Source: Lachnospiraceae bacterium
GTDB lineage: Bacteria; Bacillota; Clostridia; Lachnospirales; Lachnospiraceae
Assembly (NCBI GenBank): GCA_910576125.1
Contig: CAJTHM010000023.1
Location: 20,492 to 84,491 of the forward strand
Direction: 5' to 3'
Length of the DNA: 64,000 nucleotides
Shown: positions 46,448 through 55,359 of the stretch, in pieces
Position numbering within the stretch: position 1 is the first letter of the stretch
Layout of the letters: each line of letters begins with the position of its first letter
The notes under the pieces: model-generated
Databases searched by the model: none
The model's input: only the letters and a program-made list of their open reading frames with translations
What the model was told of the DNA's origin: nothing
Position numbers and translations under genes: made by a program

Positions 46448-47020
46448 TTATGAAGCTTTTACACCATATTTTGATTCAACTAACCTATTCGCTGCTTCCA
46501 GGTATATATCCTTTGTGCCATAAGCTTTCTCGCATCTTACAGAATCCTCATGTTCCGCACAGTCAAGAAATGATTCTTTGCCATAGAACATAACCGCCAG
46601 TGTGCCAACAAACTTGTCATTTACCATCTGGACTATCGGATATTCACCGTACTCATGATTGCGGTCTTTCAGCCTGTCCGCCAAATACATCCGCATGATT
46701 TTGTCATTCCTGTTAGAAAAGTATTGAAATGAAAGCAGCTCAACCGCTTTTCCATCCATAATACGAATCAGTCTGAAATCAGCTTTATCTGTATCTTTTA
46801 AGAAATATTTTTTCATATCAGGCATATGTTCCATAGAACGCATAATGATAATCAGCTTGTCGATGTCTATGACATCCGATATCTCCGTCAGTTCCCTTAT
46901 TGTTTTAAGACTGAAATTATGGTCTAGCAGCAGCATTCCTTTCTCGTAGTTGCGTTTTACAATCTCAGCCATTTCATTTTCCAGTTCCTCTTGCGACATT
47001 TGTTTGTAATCTTTGCTCAT
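46448..47020 (-). CDS. Hypothetical protein
   Basis: 190 aa from ATG 47020 (MSKDYKQMSQEELENEMAEI) behind AAAAGGAG. The N-terminal third looks like a helical DNA-binding or HTH-like segment (LKTIRELTEISDVIDIDKL, about residues 38-56). The remainder is not recognised. Confidence 0.6.
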   Translation of the reverse strand: MSKDYKQMSQEELENEMAEIVKRNYEKGMLLLDHNFSLKTIRELTEISDVIDIDKLIIIMRSMEHMPDMKKYFLKDTDKADFRLIRIMDGKAVELLSFQYFSNRNDKIMRMYLADRLKDRNHEYGEYPIVQMVNDKFVGTLAVMFYGKESFLDCAEHEDSVRCEKAYGTKDIYLEAANRLVESKYGVKAS

Positions 47021-47103
47021 ATTGTGAATCTCCTTTTCTTTTACTTTCATTATTCATATCAGTGGACAGCAAAAGATATCACCATCTACTGCATACTTCT
47101 CTT

Positions 47104-47637
47104 CTATTTTGGATAATATCCGTGTTCTGCCATCCATTCTGTTGCAAATTCTACTTCTAAATATCCACCGATGTTACCAATATTGCATTCTTCACATACA
47201 TCCGCCTTTCCTGTTGAAACATAAAACTCATAGTGTGTTTTTCCATCGTAATTTTCATAATGAAAACTTTCACCACTATAATATTTCTCCATACCTTTAA
47301 AGTCTTTTTTAAATGTATGAAAATCTATAATATCCTGTCTATCTCCTCCAATATCAATATCACAAGTACTCGAATCTCTGTTTTCATCCTTAAAGGCGTA
47401 ATAAAGTTGCATATATTCACTAATTACACAACTTCTCAACTGTTCGTTTGAATCAGTTAGACACCGAAAATATGATTTACAATCTTTATCATTTGCATAA
47501 CTAATCAATTCATCAATCTCTTTTTTATCCTCATTGACGAGAATCTGAATAATAATATGTCCATCTCTTAATTTTTCTTCCACATAGAGTTCAATGTTAC
47601 CAATTTCACTAAAAGGTATCTTTTCATAATATTTCAT
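47104..47637 (-). CDS. Hypothetical protein
   Basis: 177 aa from ATG 47637 behind GGATTGGAG; an in-frame TTG 15 bases upstream is the alternative. Acidic, Tyr-rich, with CEEC near the C-terminus. Not recognised. It lies about 150 bases after tubZ. Confidence 0.55.
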   Translation of the reverse strand: MKYYEKIPFSEIGNIELYVEEKLRDGHIIIQILVNEDKKEIDELISYANDKDCKSYFRCLTDSNEQLRSCVISEYMQLYYAFKDENRDSSTCDIDIGGDRQDIIDFHTFKKDFKGMEKYYSGESFHYENYDGKTHYEFYVSTGKADVCEECNIGNIGGYLEVEFATEWMAEHGYYPK

Positions 47638-47788
47638 ATTCAATTTCTCCAATCCTTTTTCTTTATTTGTTGGGTAGGACGGAAAATCCCACCCATTGCT
47701 GACCTTTGTGCCATAACTTCCAAAAAAACTGTCTGGTAAATGTAATCATTCTATAAGATAGATGAATGCTATCTATAACATAACTGTT

Positions 47789-48865
47789 CTATTCCAGTTC
47801 ATTCAACAAATCCAAACTTATCTGTCTACGTTTATTTGCAACCTTTTTTACGGGAATTTCCGTGTCAAATTCTATTTGTTCCAAATCATCAAGCATCTGG
47901 GATGATTTCTTCTTTTCAAGGCGTTGCTTTTGTTCTTCCATCGCTTTCTTTCCCATATTTGCAATATATTCTGTAGGAAATTCCAAACCTGATACACAAA
48001 CTATGTTCACATTCCCATTATTGCCGGTGAAGATATTCTCAGGCATGCCAACTGCATTTACAATTTCTTTCTCGTCCATATGGTTGTCCTTTTGATTGAT
48101 GATACCAATATGTGCAACAACGCCACTATTACTGATAGGTAGAAAAATATTCTTTGCAGTCAAAGCATTTATCATATCTTGCGTTGATACCTTTTTTAAT
48201 TTACTTGTATCCTGTGGATCCGCTTTATCTGACCGCATCGCAATCAAAAAAGCACCATGTTCTGATAACATCTTGAATTTCTCCGAATCATCGAAGTTAG
48301 ACACACTGGACGATGAATCGTCTGTAAAGAAAGCATCCATCATGTTTACCAGGTTGTAATTGATTTTATTCAAATCACAATCACACGCTTCATTATTTAC
48401 AAATATGATTCCGCCCATTTCAGGAATATCCATTAATTCTTTCGCTGTATCATAAGCATTAAGCCTTTTCTTGATTGGTTCATCTTTTCTTGGCATCATG
48501 ATACACGCACAGATAATTTTATCAGGGTGCTTCTCACAAAGTATTTCTGCCAAATGGGTAATGCATCCACTTCCGGTAGTTCCGCCACCAGTAGCTACCA
48601 GCAGAATTATCTTTTTTTCAATAGCTATCATTTTCTGCAAAATAGGTTTATTATTTTTGAGTGCCTTAAATGCCAGACTCCGATCGCCTGCTAATCCATC
48701 GTACCCTTCCAATACCAATATATCTTTCGCTTCTTCTGGCAACGTCTTGTTATCCTGCCCTGAACCATTAACAAGGTATGTAGGATAATTCCTTTGTTGA
48801 AACTCATAACCTACCTTCTCGCCCCCTAAACCAAGCCCTACTACAAATACATCATTCTTAATCAT
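47789..48865 (-). CDS. tubZ: TubZ-like tubulin/FtsZ-family partition GTPase
   Basis: 358 aa from ATG 48865, eight bases after GGAGG. The tubulin signature is GGGTTGSG (residues 93-100), preceded by the nucleotide-binding VVGLGLGGEKVGYE at the N-terminus. The C-terminal tail is Lys/Arg-rich with a helical segment, as in TubZ. TubZ filaments move plasmid or phage DNA bound to TubR at tubC. Its start overlaps the end of the tubR-like gene by 8 bases, the expected arrangement. PhuZ of jumbo phages is the alternative family. Confidence 0.8.
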   Translation of the reverse strand: MIKNDVFVVGLGLGGEKVGYEFQQRNYPTYLVNGSGQDNKTLPEEAKDILVLEGYDGLAGDRSLAFKALKNNKPILQKMIAIEKKIILLVATGGGTTGSGCITHLAEILCEKHPDKIICACIMMPRKDEPIKKRLNAYDTAKELMDIPEMGGIIFVNNEACDCDLNKINYNLVNMMDAFFTDDSSSSVSNFDDSEKFKMLSEHGAFLIAMRSDKADPQDTSKLKKVSTQDMINALTAKNIFLPISNSGVVAHIGIINQKDNHMDEKEIVNAVGMPENIFTGNNGNVNIVCVSGLEFPTEYIANMGKKAMEEQKQRLEKKKSSQMLDDLEQIEFDTEIPVKKVANKRRQISLDLLNELE

Positions 48866-49115
48866 TTTCAATTCCTCCGCTTTCTACTATTTTTATTCCT
48901 TTTTCAAGCAGATAAAAAGTATCCGCATTGATTGCCTTGCATCCTTTTTCCACATACCCATATTTTCTTAAATTCATCATCTTACGGTATGTTGTTGGTC
49001 TTGTGTTCTTCGTGATTTGCATAATCTCTTGTAATGTTGCACCCATAAAGTGTTTTGTACAATTTTTCTTCTTTAGAAATTTTAAGATTGTATAATCCAC
49101 TCTTGCTAATTCCAT
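48858..49115 (-). CDS. tubR: TubR-like winged-helix DNA-binding protein
   Basis: 85 aa, ATG 49115 behind AAGGAGAAG. The fold pattern is a small winged helix: ATLQEIMQITKNTRPTTYRK then a wing (GYVEKGCKAINADTFYLLEK). Size and position directly before the tubulin-like gene match TubR, the centromere-binding partner that also represses the operon. Sequence similarity to known TubR was not tested. The centromere tubC should be near; I could not pick out clear iterons in 49120-49600. Confidence 0.6.
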   Translation of the reverse strand: MELARVDYTILKFLKKKNCTKHFMGATLQEIMQITKNTRPTTYRKMMNLRKYGYVEKGCKAINADTFYLLEKGIKIVESGGIEND

Positions 49116-49610
49116 TTTCTTCTCCTTCCCTGTGATATTTCTGCAAATTACATGTAAAATAGATATGTCTAAGGTGAGCCATCATTGTTTCCAAAGCATA
49201 TCATCATTGATAGATAACTGTTCACGGAAACCCAAAAATATATAGGCCTCACAGCCCTGTCCCGTCCATAGAAACCATCTCCTTTCTATTCAATATTCAA
49301 TGCACACCCAAAATCCCGTCACAAAATAAAAGTGAAGCTGATATATACTTCTCCTTTTACTGGTATATTTCTCTGCAATAAAACTTGCAGAACACAAACT
49401 ACAACTATTTAGTTACATTTCCACCGAAATCACAGCTGAACCGCTTGAAATTGCTTGACTTGAAGCACGGAAAATGATTTAATATATCCAAGCGGTTTAT
49501 CCGTTTTTATGTATCAAGGCCTGTCCACAATCAGAGGTGATGCCACACCGTTTGCATGATTTTGGGTAGGTCTACTGTTATATGGCAGGCCTGTACCTGT
49601 CATGTTCGTT

Positions 49611-49662
49611 ATTATAGAACATATGTTTGTATTTGTCAATGGTGGAATCGAACATTCGTTCT
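49611..49662 (-). promoter_or_regulatory. SOS-regulated promoter upstream of tubR
   Basis: TTGACA (49634-49639) and TATAAT (49611-49616) are both consensus with a 17-base spacer, reading leftward. Two LexA-like boxes of the Firmicutes type CGAACN4GTTCG are present: 49616-49629, in the spacer (CAAACATATGTTCT), and 49649-49662 (AGAACGAATGTTCG). The transcript has a leader of about 490 bases before tubR. In that leader, 49116-49600, I see a CTGCAA/TTGCAG hairpin, a 9-bp AACCGCTTG inverted repeat, and no gene. Confidence 0.7.
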
Positions 49663-49809
49663 TTTTCTGTTGTATCTTATGGGAATGAGCCTGTCTGCCA
49701 GCCTATAGACACTATTATACAGATAAGGGTGTCCAATAAGTTGGACTATGTGAAAAAAATATAAAAAACTACCTATAAATAAGTATGCAATTTTTTGAGG
49801 AGAACCGTT

Positions 49810-50781
49810 ATGCGAATTATAGAACAAGAAAAAAAACATATGATTACTTTAAAAAAGACATTAAAGAATGTTGCACAGATTATTCCTGTTACAATTTGTC
49901 TAGTTGGTACGTTACTTACTATTCCGCTTCAATTACCATTAGAAAATAAAGCTGTAATACCAGATTTGTTACTCCCGATTACCACTCTCGTAGGGGAATC
50001 TTGGATATTACAAGGATTAATTACTAATGGTATATACTCATTAATTTCTTTCCCATTTACTAATAAAATTATAAAAAACAAATGGATTAATCACAAAAAA
50101 AGACGAATTAAAGACGCAATTAAAGAGCTTGAAACATATTGTGTACAACAACTCATTCAAACTGGAACAATCAACAGGAAGGAATATGAAAATAAAATCT
50201 TTATAATTACTAGTAAATATGATTTAGAATTAAAAGATATATTTACTACTGAAAATAATTTTTTTCAGCAACTCGTAAAATTTATCATAAATACAAACCT
50301 ACTTGATGAAAAAACAAAGGAAAATATCATTTATAAAATACATAATAATAATATTTTTAATTCTTTAGATAAAGCAAATGATTTTATCTATTTTGAAAAT
50401 GGAGAAACCAGAAAATTTAAAATGGGTTATTCTGACATAAATAATAAGAATGAAGATTTCGATACATATAATAATCCTAAGTTCAGCAAGGAAGAAAAAA
50501 GGAGTATTTTTAAACAAACTAGTATTGTTACAGGAATAATTTATATTTCACTATTTGTATTTACTTCCTTTATTGGATTGATTTTTAAAAAATATGGCAT
50601 TAATTCATTAATTCTTATAAATACAATAATTATTTTTATCCTTATACTTCCTATACTTATAAATGGAATAATGCATTCTGAAGAATTTAGTGTCCAGAGT
50701 AGAAGGAATTTTTATCTATTGCTGATTTGTTTTCTATTAATTATTGCAAATCTAATATGTATTTTTTCGGTATTACTTTAA
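49810..50781 (+). CDS. Multi-span membrane protein, likely cargo gene
   Basis: 323 aa from ATG 49810 (MRIIEQEKKHMITL) behind GAGGAG. Two N-terminal hydrophobic segments (about residues 24-45 and 54-75), a hydrophilic, basic, AT-rich middle (about 85-230), and three C-terminal membrane helices (about 238-320). It points opposite to its neighbours and has its own terminator, typical of a lysogenic-conversion gene. Not recognised; superinfection exclusion is one possibility. Confidence 0.65.
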   Translation: MRIIEQEKKHMITLKKTLKNVAQIIPVTICLVGTLLTIPLQLPLENKAVIPDLLLPITTLVGESWILQGLITNGIYSLISFPFTNKIIKNKWINHKKRRIKDAIKELETYCVQQLIQTGTINRKEYENKIFIITSKYDLELKDIFTTENNFFQQLVKFIINTNLLDEKTKENIIYKIHNNNIFNSLDKANDFIYFENGETRKFKMGYSDINNKNEDFDTYNNPKFSKEEKRSIFKQTSIVTGIIYISLFVFTSFIGLIFKKYGINSLILINTIIIFILILPILINGIMHSEEFSVQSRRNFYLLLICFLLIIANLICIFSVLL

Positions 50782-50815
50782 TAGTTTTTTGAGCAAACAA
50801 TCCATCCAGCTCCAA

Positions 50816-50855
50816 AAGCCAGCCCACTAATCAGGACTGGCTTATATTTTACCTA
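50816..50855 (+). terminator. Terminator of the membrane protein gene
   Basis: AAGCCAG/CTGGCTT with an inner CC/GG pair, followed by ATATTTT, 35 bases after the stop. Confidence 0.65.
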
Positions 50856-51027
50856 TATTAACGTGGTCTCTGGATACTGGAAAATCGCCCATTTTCATCA
50901 TTATTTTATAAAAAATCCAGAGAAATCAATGCTTCCCATATGGTCCCTTTAAAGAAACCCATATATTATAAGGGATTCCAGAAATGATAAGGCTGAAAAT
51001 GGCTTGTTTTCGGTGGATTCAGTCCAG

Positions 51028-51414
51028 TCACATTAACTTTTCAGCTTGCATACTCTCCTTAATCTCAATAGCTTTAGCATATATAAGATTTTTCTGATAT
51101 TCTGGTATATTAGTATTCCTCCCACTCGCAATATTGAGGATATCCATTGAAGTGTCAATATGCCTATAGAATTCTTCAATGCTGCATTTCATATCATAAC
51201 TGCTAAGCATACAAGCTTTCATCTTTGATTCACCATTGACCAGATATAAATTATGACAGTCTCCTATGGTTTCATCCATACAGACTATACTTTCTGGGTT
51301 TTCTGTATTAAAAGCAGTATTCCATTCCTTCAATACAGCTTCTCGTTCTTTTAGAAGTCTGCTTATTTCAGCATTTAGTTCTGATAATCTCGCTTTAGAT
51401 TCCTGTAAAGTCAT
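51028..51414 (-). CDS. Coiled-coil hypothetical protein
   Basis: 128 aa from ATG 51414 (MTLQESKARLSELNAEISRL), eight bases after GAAGG. The N-terminal 40 residues are a coiled coil; the rest is helical with no recognised motif. Confidence 0.6.
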   Translation of the reverse strand: MTLQESKARLSELNAEISRLLKEREAVLKEWNTAFNTENPESIVCMDETIGDCHNLYLVNGESKMKACMLSSYDMKCSIEEFYRHIDTSMDILNIASGRNTNIPEYQKNLIYAKAIEIKESMQAEKLM

Positions 51415-51479
51415 ACCTGTCACCTTCTTTCAATCACATGGCAATCGTAGCACATACATAGAATGTCCTTTGTAGAGGA

Positions 51480-51508
51480 TTGTCTTATCTCGTCAAATAT
51501 GGTAAGAT
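51480..51508 (+). promoter_or_regulatory. Promoter of the type I toxin
   Basis: TTGTCT (51480-51485), 17 bases, TAAGAT (51503-51508), about 70 bases upstream of the toxin start. Confidence 0.5.
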
Positions 51509-51580
51509 ATCCATAGTCAGATTAGAGCAACGTGGGGATAGTCTGGTGATTGCCTTGCTGGAGACAGAAAGGAGGTATGC

Positions 51581-51661
51581 ATGAATACGCTTGAAGTCTT
51601 AACGCCACTGCTTGTTGTTTTTGCAGTGCTTACATACCTTGACAATCACCATAAAAAGTAA
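51581..51661 (+). CDS. Small hydrophobic type I toxin
   Basis: 26 aa, MNTLEVLTPLLVVFAVLTYL then DNHHKK, with a strong ribosome binding site (AAAGGAGG). One hydrophobic helix and a short charged tail with a conserved-type Asp and terminal lysines match the holin-like/TxpA-Fst class of type I toxins. Such peptides damage the membrane when the antisense RNA is lost, and stabilise phages and plasmids. The antisense RNA is predicted at 51655-51775. Confidence 0.75.
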   Translation: MNTLEVLTPLLVVFAVLTYLDNHHKK

Positions 51662-51808
51662 AGCGGCTATCTCCTACGGCAAATAGGGGATAGCCTGTCA
51701 TAACTTAAAATCACTATTATTAAGTTTCCGGTGGCAATCATCGGACACGGCAAATATCCTTTGATTGCTTCTAACTCTGATTATAAACTACCCACATGGA
51801 TTTTTCAA
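51655..51808 (-). ncRNA. Predicted antisense RNA antitoxin and its promoter
   Basis: A leftward promoter lies at 51780-51808: TTGAAA (51803-51808), 17 bases, TATAAT (51780-51785). The transcript would start near 51775, run into the 3' part of the toxin gene, and end at the GGCTATC...GATAGCC hairpin (51665-51695), which is followed by TTTACTTTTT on this strand. About 120 nt of complementarity to the toxin mRNA 3' region results, as in bsrG/SR4-type systems. Confidence 0.6.
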
Positions 51809-51978
51809 GTGGCAGTTTAGGAAATGGGGATGTTTCAGTGTGAAGCTGGCATCCTCGTTTTTATTGGGTTGATGGAGCTGAGTCGGTGGTTTGCCTTGGC
51901 AGATAATACTCCTTATACCTTATACGTTGCAGATTTCCAAACAAAAATAACATTCACAACTATACACATGAAATTTAA

Positions 51979-52983
51979 TTACTTTATTGGCATAAAAACT
52001 ATTCTTTCAGAATACATTCCTTGTATAACATCAGTCTTTCCTAATGTATCTATCAAATTAATAATTTTTTGTTCATAGTCCATTTTATTAGGTTTATTCA
52101 AATAGAAAACTATAATTTTTTCCGAATTGTCATATATATTACGTATTATATCACCATCAGTATTACTTAAAGAATGTCCAAAAAAATATGTAGTAGCTTC
52201 TCTCCTTGTATCAGAAAGACTTCTTTGACCAAATCTATCCCATTTGATTACATCTGTATGTTTTTGTATTCTTTGAAAGAATTTTTTAAAATATATGGAA
52301 TCTATATCTTTTTCATTAACATCTCTTATCCCCAACACCATATTATCATCTTGTACAGATCCATGTATATAACATACATCCTTTCTATTTATACCATATT
52401 GTTCATATGTATTGGTATAATTGAAATTGATGACATAATCGGGATTAATATTTACTATTTGTTGAGACAATTTTGTAACTGGTTGATTCATTACTTTCTC
52501 TTCTAAGTAATATTTAAACAACTTTATTAAATCATATAAATCACCTTTTAATTTTTCCATCAGTAAATTTTTATTAATTCCCTCAAAGATTTTAACATAA
52601 TTATCCCGGAACTTTATTTGCTGTGTACTTGATTTTTCACAAAATCTATTCATTAATTTTAATCTTTCAAATTCGTTAGAAAATAGTGATGTTTCATTTT
52701 TATCAATAATATTAGTATTTTTAATAAATACATTTTTATCGTTCATTATTTTCAAGATTATGGTTACAATTATTTCTATTTCTTTTTCGCAATCAATCCA
52801 GCTCTGATTTTCAGAAGCTACCCTTATAAAGCATTTCACAAAAGAATTGCTTATAGCCCAATCTCTGCCTTTTGTTCCTTTTGCTGATTTTAAAAGTTCT
52901 TCAGAAAATCTAACAAAGTCAATGTAATTTGTTTTTAGTCCATGCGCTAGGTCAAATCCGTTCCCAATCACCAGTATATTCAT
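51979..52983 (-). CDS. AbiH-family abortive-infection protein
   Basis: 334 aa, ATG 52983 behind AAGGGG. The opening MNILVIGNGFDLAHGLKTNY is the AbiH hallmark (nucleotide-binding-like Gly loop). Later NINPDYVINFNYTNTYE and CYIHGSV are also typical. AbiH from lactococcal plasmids blocks phage development by an unknown mechanism. Strongly AT-rich. Placed beside the toxin-antitoxin and membrane protein genes, it fits a phage-defence cargo segment. Confidence 0.85.
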   Translation of the reverse strand: MNILVIGNGFDLAHGLKTNYIDFVRFSEELLKSAKGTKGRDWAISNSFVKCFIRVASENQSWIDCEKEIEIIVTIILKIMNDKNVFIKNTNIIDKNETSLFSNEFERLKLMNRFCEKSSTQQIKFRDNYVKIFEGINKNLLMEKLKGDLYDLIKLFKYYLEEKVMNQPVTKLSQQIVNINPDYVINFNYTNTYEQYGINRKDVCYIHGSVQDDNMVLGIRDVNEKDIDSIYFKKFFQRIQKHTDVIKWDRFGQRSLSDTRREATTYFFGHSLSNTDGDIIRNIYDNSEKIIVFYLNKPNKMDYEQKIINLIDTLGKTDVIQGMYSERIVFMPIK

Positions 52984-53635
52984 CTACAGAATTCCCCTTT
53001 ATCTTCCATAATCTTACATATATATTATCATCTTGTAGTATGTAAATCAACAGCTTTATTGGAATTCATTTTCTGTCGTTCAATGTTTTGATAATCAAAC
53101 TATTATTTTTTCACCATTCCGAACCGTAAAATTCCCCCAACAATCCATCCCTACCCACGCCAATCCCTTGCTACATCAATATTTCCAAAGCCTAACCATC
53201 CATCATCTGGCCTTTCCCAAGTCCTCCAAAAATCCCTTACATCCATTGATATATGAACCGATTGCCGAATTCCGTTTATAAATCAGCCTTTCTTGCCCAC
53301 TCTCACCCATACCAAACGTAACCTACATTTCATATAATGATTTGATAATCAGCCAAAAATCATAGACCACACACAATTTCATCCATGCTCTACCGAACTA
53401 CAAATAATTGCACTATCCTGAATATCCATGTTTTCTCTATTTCCAACACACAATCTATTTAAAACCCATCAAATAGGTAGGTTTATATTATGACTGCTGC
53501 CATATCAAGCAAAACCATCGAACCATCTGCCGAACTCCCTGATTGCAAACTAATTGCAAAAAAGAAAGCCATACCCCATTCCAAGGTACAGCTTCCCGCA
53601 ATCTCAATTATATCTCTGCTTATTGCTCCTACCGG
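52984..53635. other. Gene-free stretch with strong strand asymmetry
   Basis: About 650 bases with no supportable gene. The plus strand is rich in A and C and very poor in G over much of the length. Short related segments occur at 36480-36560 and 40089-40250. I see no clear promoter, repeat array or terminator in it. Confidence 0.5.
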
Positions 53636-53863
53636 CTATTTCTTTTTGCCCACGAACAGATAATCCTGGCTTGCCGTATAGAAAGCAATCTTAAGTTCCG
53701 TCATGGCCTCCTCACTCAGTTCCTTTTTCAGCAACCTCTCGATTCCCTCCCATGCCTCTTCACGTAAGGAATCGCTCCTCTCTATTTCTTCCTGTGTAGG
53801 GATTATGCTCCTTTTGGCTCCTGTGTTATAATCCACCGCATTTCCTTTCACTTTCTGTACCAT
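53636..53863 (-). CDS. Small hypothetical protein
   Basis: 75 aa, ATG 53863 behind AGAAAGGA. Helical, acidic (TQEEIERSDSLREEAWEGIE); not recognised. First of the series of short leftward genes that each carry a good ribosome binding site. Confidence 0.6.
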   Translation of the reverse strand: MVQKVKGNAVDYNTGAKRSIIPTQEEIERSDSLREEAWEGIERLLKKELSEEAMTELKIAFYTASQDYLFVGKKK

Positions 53864-53918
53864 GGCTGGTTCCTTTCTGTATGCGTTTCTTCCATTAATA
53901 AGCGTGGTTTGGCTTCAT

Positions 53919-54263
53919 CTACTCTTTCTCACATATAAATCCATACCCATCCGCAAATTCTTTCATTTCTTCAAATCCAATTTCTGAATCCAACTGTTTA
54001 ACTTCTCCACGCTGAAACAGCCACTTAATTATCTCCGCTGGACGAACCAATATTCTATCCGCAAACCCTCTAATTGTCATAGAATCAGGAATATTTATTC
54101 TCTGTAACTCAATTCCACCTTGCATAGCCTCAAGAAATCCTGACCATTTAACATCATCTACTGGATTGCAGCTTTCAATATATTCCTGTGCTTCTTCCAG
54201 GCTGTCCACACCATCAACAATGATAGTTCCACGCTGTATTACTTTTAATCTATAAATTGCCAT
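53919..54263 (-). CDS. Protein with IF2-N-like C-terminal domain
   Basis: 114 aa from ATG 54263, nine bases after GGAGGG. A beta-rich N-terminus (YRLKVIQRGTIIVDGVDSLE) precedes a C-terminal segment (about residues 62-112) with DSMTIRGFADRILVRPAEII and then KWLFQRGEVKQLD, resembling the IF2 N-terminal helical domain. It starts five bases after the preceding gene's stop. Function unknown. Confidence 0.55.
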   Translation of the reverse strand: MAIYRLKVIQRGTIIVDGVDSLEEAQEYIESCNPVDDVKWSGFLEAMQGGIELQRINIPDSMTIRGFADRILVRPAEIIKWLFQRGEVKQLDSEIGFEEMKEFADGYGFICEKE

Positions 54264-54267
54264 CACT

Positions 54268-54474
54268 TTATCCCTCCACTTTTCTAAATGCTGATACAAC
54301 CGCATTAATCGTCCATTCATCCCATCCGCATAGCCAGACTAACACATCATTCTCCGCTTTGGTAAGCTCCACATTTTGGAAGAATTCACGATTGAGCAAG
54401 TCAATCCTATTCCGTTCCGCTTCATAGAATAGGTCATTTACATTACGTGTTCCTTTATCTGGCTGAATAATCAT
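54268..54474 (-). CDS. Small hypothetical protein
   Basis: 68 aa from ATG 54474 (MIIQPDKGTRNVNDLFYEAE), six bases after GGGTG; a longer reading to 54507 overlaps the upstream gene. Acidic helical, with WLCGWDEWTINAV. Not recognised. Confidence 0.5.
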   Translation of the reverse strand: MIIQPDKGTRNVNDLFYEAERNRIDLLNREFFQNVELTKAENDVLVWLCGWDEWTINAVVSAFRKVEG

Positions 54475-54497
54475 GTAATCACCCACATTCTCTCTTC

Positions 54498-54716
54498 CTA
54501 TCTGCAAATTTCACTCAACAGATCTTCCAATTTTTCTCTGCTGCTTTGTAGGAAAAACAATTCATCACCAATATTAATTGGCTCTCCACGTTCATGTGCC
54601 GCAATAATCTTATTCTGGTAAAGGTTTACCCCGAATATTATTCCATTACAGAACATTTCATTTTCCATTAATTCATCCAATATCCATACTCCAATCATAT
54701 ATTTTTCACTGTACAT
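54498..54716 (-). CDS. Small hypothetical protein
   Basis: 72 aa, ATG 54716 behind AAAAGAG. Not recognised; part of the run of small phage-type genes. Confidence 0.5.
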   Translation of the reverse strand: MYSEKYMIGVWILDELMENEMFCNGIIFGVNLYQNKIIAAHERGEPINIGDELFFLQSSREKLEDLLSEICR

Positions 54717-54759
54717 TTCTCTTTTCCATGTGATTTTCTTCCTTATATTAATGAAATCA

Positions 54760-55338
54760 TCAGAACAATATTATATGTTTCTGCAATGCTTCCTCTACCT
54801 CCTTGCGCTGCAGCCCTATATACCGTTGTGTAGTTGCTACGGATGAATGTTGGAGCAACACCCTCACCAATTCTATATTGTATCCGTTGTTCATATAGAT
54901 ACTACTCGCAAACATCTTCCTGAAACTATGAGTAGATATATTGTCCAGATTCAGATACCCACATACCAACTGTAGATGATTCTGTACGGTTCGCTCTGAT
55001 ATATCAAACAGCTTAGCATTTGGATTGATGTTATTTTCCAACGCATAGTTTTGCATGTAGATATAAATATCTGTTGGGACTGTAAACTCCCTTTTCTTTT
55101 TAGTCTTCTGCTCTACAATATCTAATCTGTATCTGTCACCATCCCTCACAATAGCCGATAATCTCAGTTGTAATATATCACTGATCCGCAATCCCAGATT
55201 TGCTTCCAATACTAACGCTGTAGCAATCCTGTTATTGGACTTTACCATATGTCCATCTGAACACATGAAACCGCTTCGGATTGTCTCAATGATATTTTTA
55301 TACTGTTCCTCCGAAAGTGTCATTGTCTTCTTATTCAT
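54760..55338 (-). CDS. Short tyrosine recombinase (catalytic domain only)
   Basis: 192 aa, ATG 55338 behind GGTGG. Catalytic set: R51 (GLRISD), K78 (EQKTKK), H137 and R140 (HSFRK), H164 (LQHSS), Y173 (QRYIG). The N-terminal SAM-like core-binding domain is missing, as in FimB-type invertases and some phage resolution enzymes. Three TTGCGT-containing repeats lie upstream (55360-55470). It may resolve multimers, invert DNA or assist excision. Confidence 0.88.
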   Translation of the reverse strand: MNKKTMTLSEEQYKNIIETIRSGFMCSDGHMVKSNNRIATALVLEANLGLRISDILQLRLSAIVRDGDRYRLDIVEQKTKKKREFTVPTDIYIYMQNYALENNINPNAKLFDISERTVQNHLQLVCGYLNLDNISTHSFRKMFASSIYMNNGYNIELVRVLLQHSSVATTQRYIGLQRKEVEEALQKHIILF

Positions 55339-55359
55339 TCCACCATCACCACCTTAAAA

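Noticed and set aside
49731..49746. GTCCAA-TAAG-TTGGAC palindrome as a terminator
   Set aside because: No T-run and it lies upstream of a gene; at most an operator, with no further support.
51824..52078. Short rightward frame after the type I toxin locus
   Set aside because: Weak start region and its second half is antisense to the AbiH gene.
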